Positions 6,179-8,098 of a stretch of 8,098 nt of DNA are shown here, one piece after another; positions within the stretch are counted from its first letter, which is position 1; each line of letters starts with the position of its first letter. The position numbers and the translations under genes were made by a program. This DNA comes from a bacterium (GTDB lineage Bacteria > DYJV01 > JALVYZ01). Location: positions 1 through 8,098 of the forward strand of contig JALVYZ010000322.1 of the NCBI GenBank assembly GCA_027037705.1, written 5' to 3'. The notes beneath the pieces were generated by a model that saw only the letters and a list, made by a program, of their open reading frames with translations, did not search any database and was not told where the DNA came from.

Positions 6179-8098
6179 TTATAATAATTTTTCAATTCCA
6201 TTTAAAGCTTCATCTAATTTCTGAATGTTTTTTCCTCCACCTTGTGCAAATTCAGGTTTTCCACCACCTTTTCCATCAATTTTTTCACATATAAATTTTA
6301 TAATTTCTCCTGCTTTTATTTTATCAGTTAGATTTTTCGTTACAGAACATATTACATTCACTTTATTTTCATTAATGGAAGCAATTATAACTACACCTTT
6401 ATTTATTTTTGATTTAAAACCATCTAAAATTTTTCTCATTTCTTTTATATCTTTATCAGTTGTTTTAAATCTTACAAGTTTAATTCCATTAATTTCTTTT
6501 ATTATATCATCAGTCTGTGATACAGATTTTGTTGATATTTCTACTTCCAACTTTTCAATCTTTTTATTTAATTCTCTATTTTCTGTTAATAATCTTTCAA
6601 CTCTTTCTGTTAACTTTCCTATCTTCTCTTTAAACAAACTTAGTGCAGCAAAATAATCTTTTTCAATATCTCTCATATAATCTATTGCTTTTTGGCCAGT
6701 ATAAGCTTCAATTCTCCTAACTCCTCCAGCAATACTTGACTCATTTATTATTTTAAATAAACCAATATTACCTGTTCTATCTAAATGTGTACCACCACAT
6801 AATTCAATACTAAAATTTCCTATTTTTACAACTCGTACAACATCACCATACTTTTCTCCAAATAAAGCTATTGCACCAATTTTCTTTGCTTCATCAATTG
6901 GCATTTCTTTTTTCTCAACAACAGCATTTTCCCGAATTTTTTCATTAACAATATCTTCTATTTTAGCTATTTCTTCAAAAGTTAAAGCTTTAAAATGAGT
7001 AAAATCAAATCTTAATCTTTCTGGCTCAACCAATGACCCAGCTTGTTTAACATGTTCTCCTAAAACTTTTCTTAAGGCAAATTGTAATAAATGAGTTGCT
7101 GTATGGTTGCACATTGTTGGGATTCTTCTACTCTTATCGACCTCTAATTTACATTTATCTCCAACTTTTATAGTACCTTTTTTTACTTTAACTTTATGTA
7201 CAATCAAATTATTAACTGGCTTTTGTGTATCATTAACTATAGCATAAAAACTTTCTCCTGAGATAACCCCTTTATCTCCTACCTGTCCTCCAGATTCCCC
7301 ATAAAATGGGGTTATATCAAATATAATTTCACCTTCTTCATTCTCTGTTAATTGTTCTACTAAATTGTTATCTTTTATTATTTTTAAAACATTTCCTTCA
7401 GCTTCTAAATTATCATAACCTATAAATTTAATATTTAAATTTGATAATTTTTTATAAATTTCTGGAATCTTTTCTTCACCAGACCCACTCCATGCCTGTC
7501 TTGATTTTTCTTGTTGTTTACTCATTTCTTTGTTAAATCCTTCATAATCAAGTTTAAATCCATCTTTCCTAACAATATCTTCAGTTAAATCTACAGGAAA
7601 ACCATAAGTATCATAAAGCTTAAAAACAACTTCACCAGGGATAATATTTTTATTTTTCTTTTTTAATTTTTTTATCTCTTCACTTAAAATTATTAAACCT
7701 TTATCAAGTGTTTTTAAAAATCTTTCCTCTTCTGCTTTTACAACTTCTTGAATATATGGTAAATTTTCCATTACTTCAGGATATTCATCATTCATCTTTT
7801 CTGCAACTTTTTCACTCATTAAATATAAAAATGGCTCATTGAGACCTAATATTTTACCATGTCTTGAAGCTCTTCTCATAATTCTACGAAGAACATATCC
7901 CCTACCCTCATTTGAAGGAATAACACCATCAGAAATTAAAAAGGTAATTGCTCTTGAATGGTCTGCAATTACTCTTAATGAAACATCTTTTTCTATGTCA
8001 TTTCCATATCTTACACCTGAAATTTTTTCAGCATGAGCAATAATATCTCTTAATAAATCTGTATCATAGTTACTTTTTACTCCCTGAATTACAGCAGT
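6179..8098 (-). CDS. alaS: Alanyl-tRNA synthetase, N-terminus outside window
   Basis: AlaRS charges tRNA-Ala with alanine and hydrolyses Ser- and Gly-tRNA-Ala. The frame is open from 8098 to the TAA at 6179, giving 639 residues; compared with about 875 in E. coli, roughly 235 N-terminal residues (motifs 1 and 2) are missing because the gene continues past the edge. Visible parts in order are HSRAITFLISDGVIPSNEGR and GYVLRRIMRRASRHG (catalytic domain end and tRNA recognition), LYDTYGFPVDLTEDI, and the editing domain with metal ligands HTATH (7091-7105) and CGGTH (6785-6799). A coiled coil and the C-Ala domain ending GGGKPEFAQGGG follow. The ATG at 7877-7879 is an internal Met in IMRRASRHG, not the start. 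All key residues are present. Confidence 0.98.
   Translation of the reverse strand, partial: TAVIQGVKSNYDTDLLRDIIAHAEKISGVRYGNDIEKDVSLRVIADHSRAITFLISDGVIPSNEGRGYVLRRIMRRASRHGKILGLNEPFLYLMSEKVAEKMNDEYPEVMENLPYIQEVVKAEEERFLKTLDKGLIILSEEIKKLKKKNKNIIPGEVVFKLYDTYGFPVDLTEDIVRKDGFKLDYEGFNKEMSKQQEKSRQAWSGSGEEKIPEIYKKLSNLNIKFIGYDNLEAEGNVLKIIKDNNLVEQLTENEEGEIIFDITPFYGESGGQVGDKGVISGESFYAIVNDTQKPVNNLIVHKVKVKKGTIKVGDKCKLEVDKSRRIPTMCNHTATHLLQFALRKVLGEHVKQAGSLVEPERLRFDFTHFKALTFEEIAKIEDIVNEKIRENAVVEKKEMPIDEAKKIGAIALFGEKYGDVVRVVKIGNFSIELCGGTHLDRTGNIGLFKIINESSIAGGVRRIEAYTGQKAIDYMRDIEKDYFAALSLFKEKIGKLTERVERLLTENRELNKKIEKLEVEISTKSVSQTDDIIKEINGIKLVRFKTTDKDIKEMRKILDGFKSKINKGVVIIASINENKVNVICSVTKNLTDKIKAGEIIKFICEKIDGKGGGKPEFAQGGGKNIQKLDEALNGIEKLL

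Noticed and set aside
6225-6656. Plus-strand open frame of 143 codons rich in Phe, Ser and Ile
   Set aside because: It mirrors the AlaRS coiled-coil and C-Ala region; the composition is what antisense of Lys/Glu/Asn-rich coding gives.
7877-7879. ATG as the start of alaS
   Set aside because: The frame stays open to the window edge and the upstream codons encode conserved AlaRS sequence (HSRAITFLISDG, GYVLRRI).
7839-8036. Plus-strand open frame of 65 codons
   Set aside because: It is antisense to the highly conserved AlaRS catalytic domain segment with IMRRASRHG.

Overview
This is an AT-rich window, by eye roughly a quarter to 30 % G+C (not counted). Every convincing gene lies on the minus strand, so transcription runs from high to low coordinates. 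The content is Gram-negative housekeeping: a signal-peptide-II lipoprotein and a TolA/TonB-type envelope protein imply an outer membrane, and isoprenoids come from the MEP pathway. The mix of a CarD/CdnL regulator, a YacL-type PIN-TRAM protein, a fused IspDF enzyme and an AcuB-like CBS-ACT protein recalls AT-rich anaerobic lineages such as Deferribacterota, Desulfobacterota-like groups or Campylobacterota. The window alone does not settle the taxon.

In transcription order it contains: the 3' three-quarters of alaS (6179-8098, 5' end outside the window); a lipoprotein with three fibronectin type III-like domains (5109-6107); carD/cdnL (4539-5033, best start GTG); a membrane PIN-TRAM protein (3543-4532); ispDF (2422-3546); and a lysine-rich TolA/TonB-like protein (1603-2415). 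Then come a CBS-CBS-ACT protein (862-1527), rplU (480-797), rpmA (219-476), a strong intrinsic terminator (156-197) and the first 36 codons of obgE (1-109). The carD to tolA-like block is tightly packed, with gaps of 6 nt, a 4-nt overlap and 6 nt, and looks like one transcription unit. The CBS gene and rplU each have a TTGACA -35 box upstream and probably start new transcripts.

Functionally the window links rRNA-promoter regulation (CarD), MEP-pathway isoprenoid synthesis (IspDF), envelope proteins and the conserved L21-L27-Obg ribosome block. I see no mobile element, CRISPR array, tRNA or defence system, and no intergenic stretch above about 110 bases. The window does not appear to hold a new multi-gene system. 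The points worth a second look are local: the carD start and its possible near-leaderless promoter, the acid-free lysine-rich linker of the TolA-like protein, the IspDF fusion in a CarD/PIN-TRAM operon, and a terminator plus 7-nt SD-like repeat ahead of obgE.
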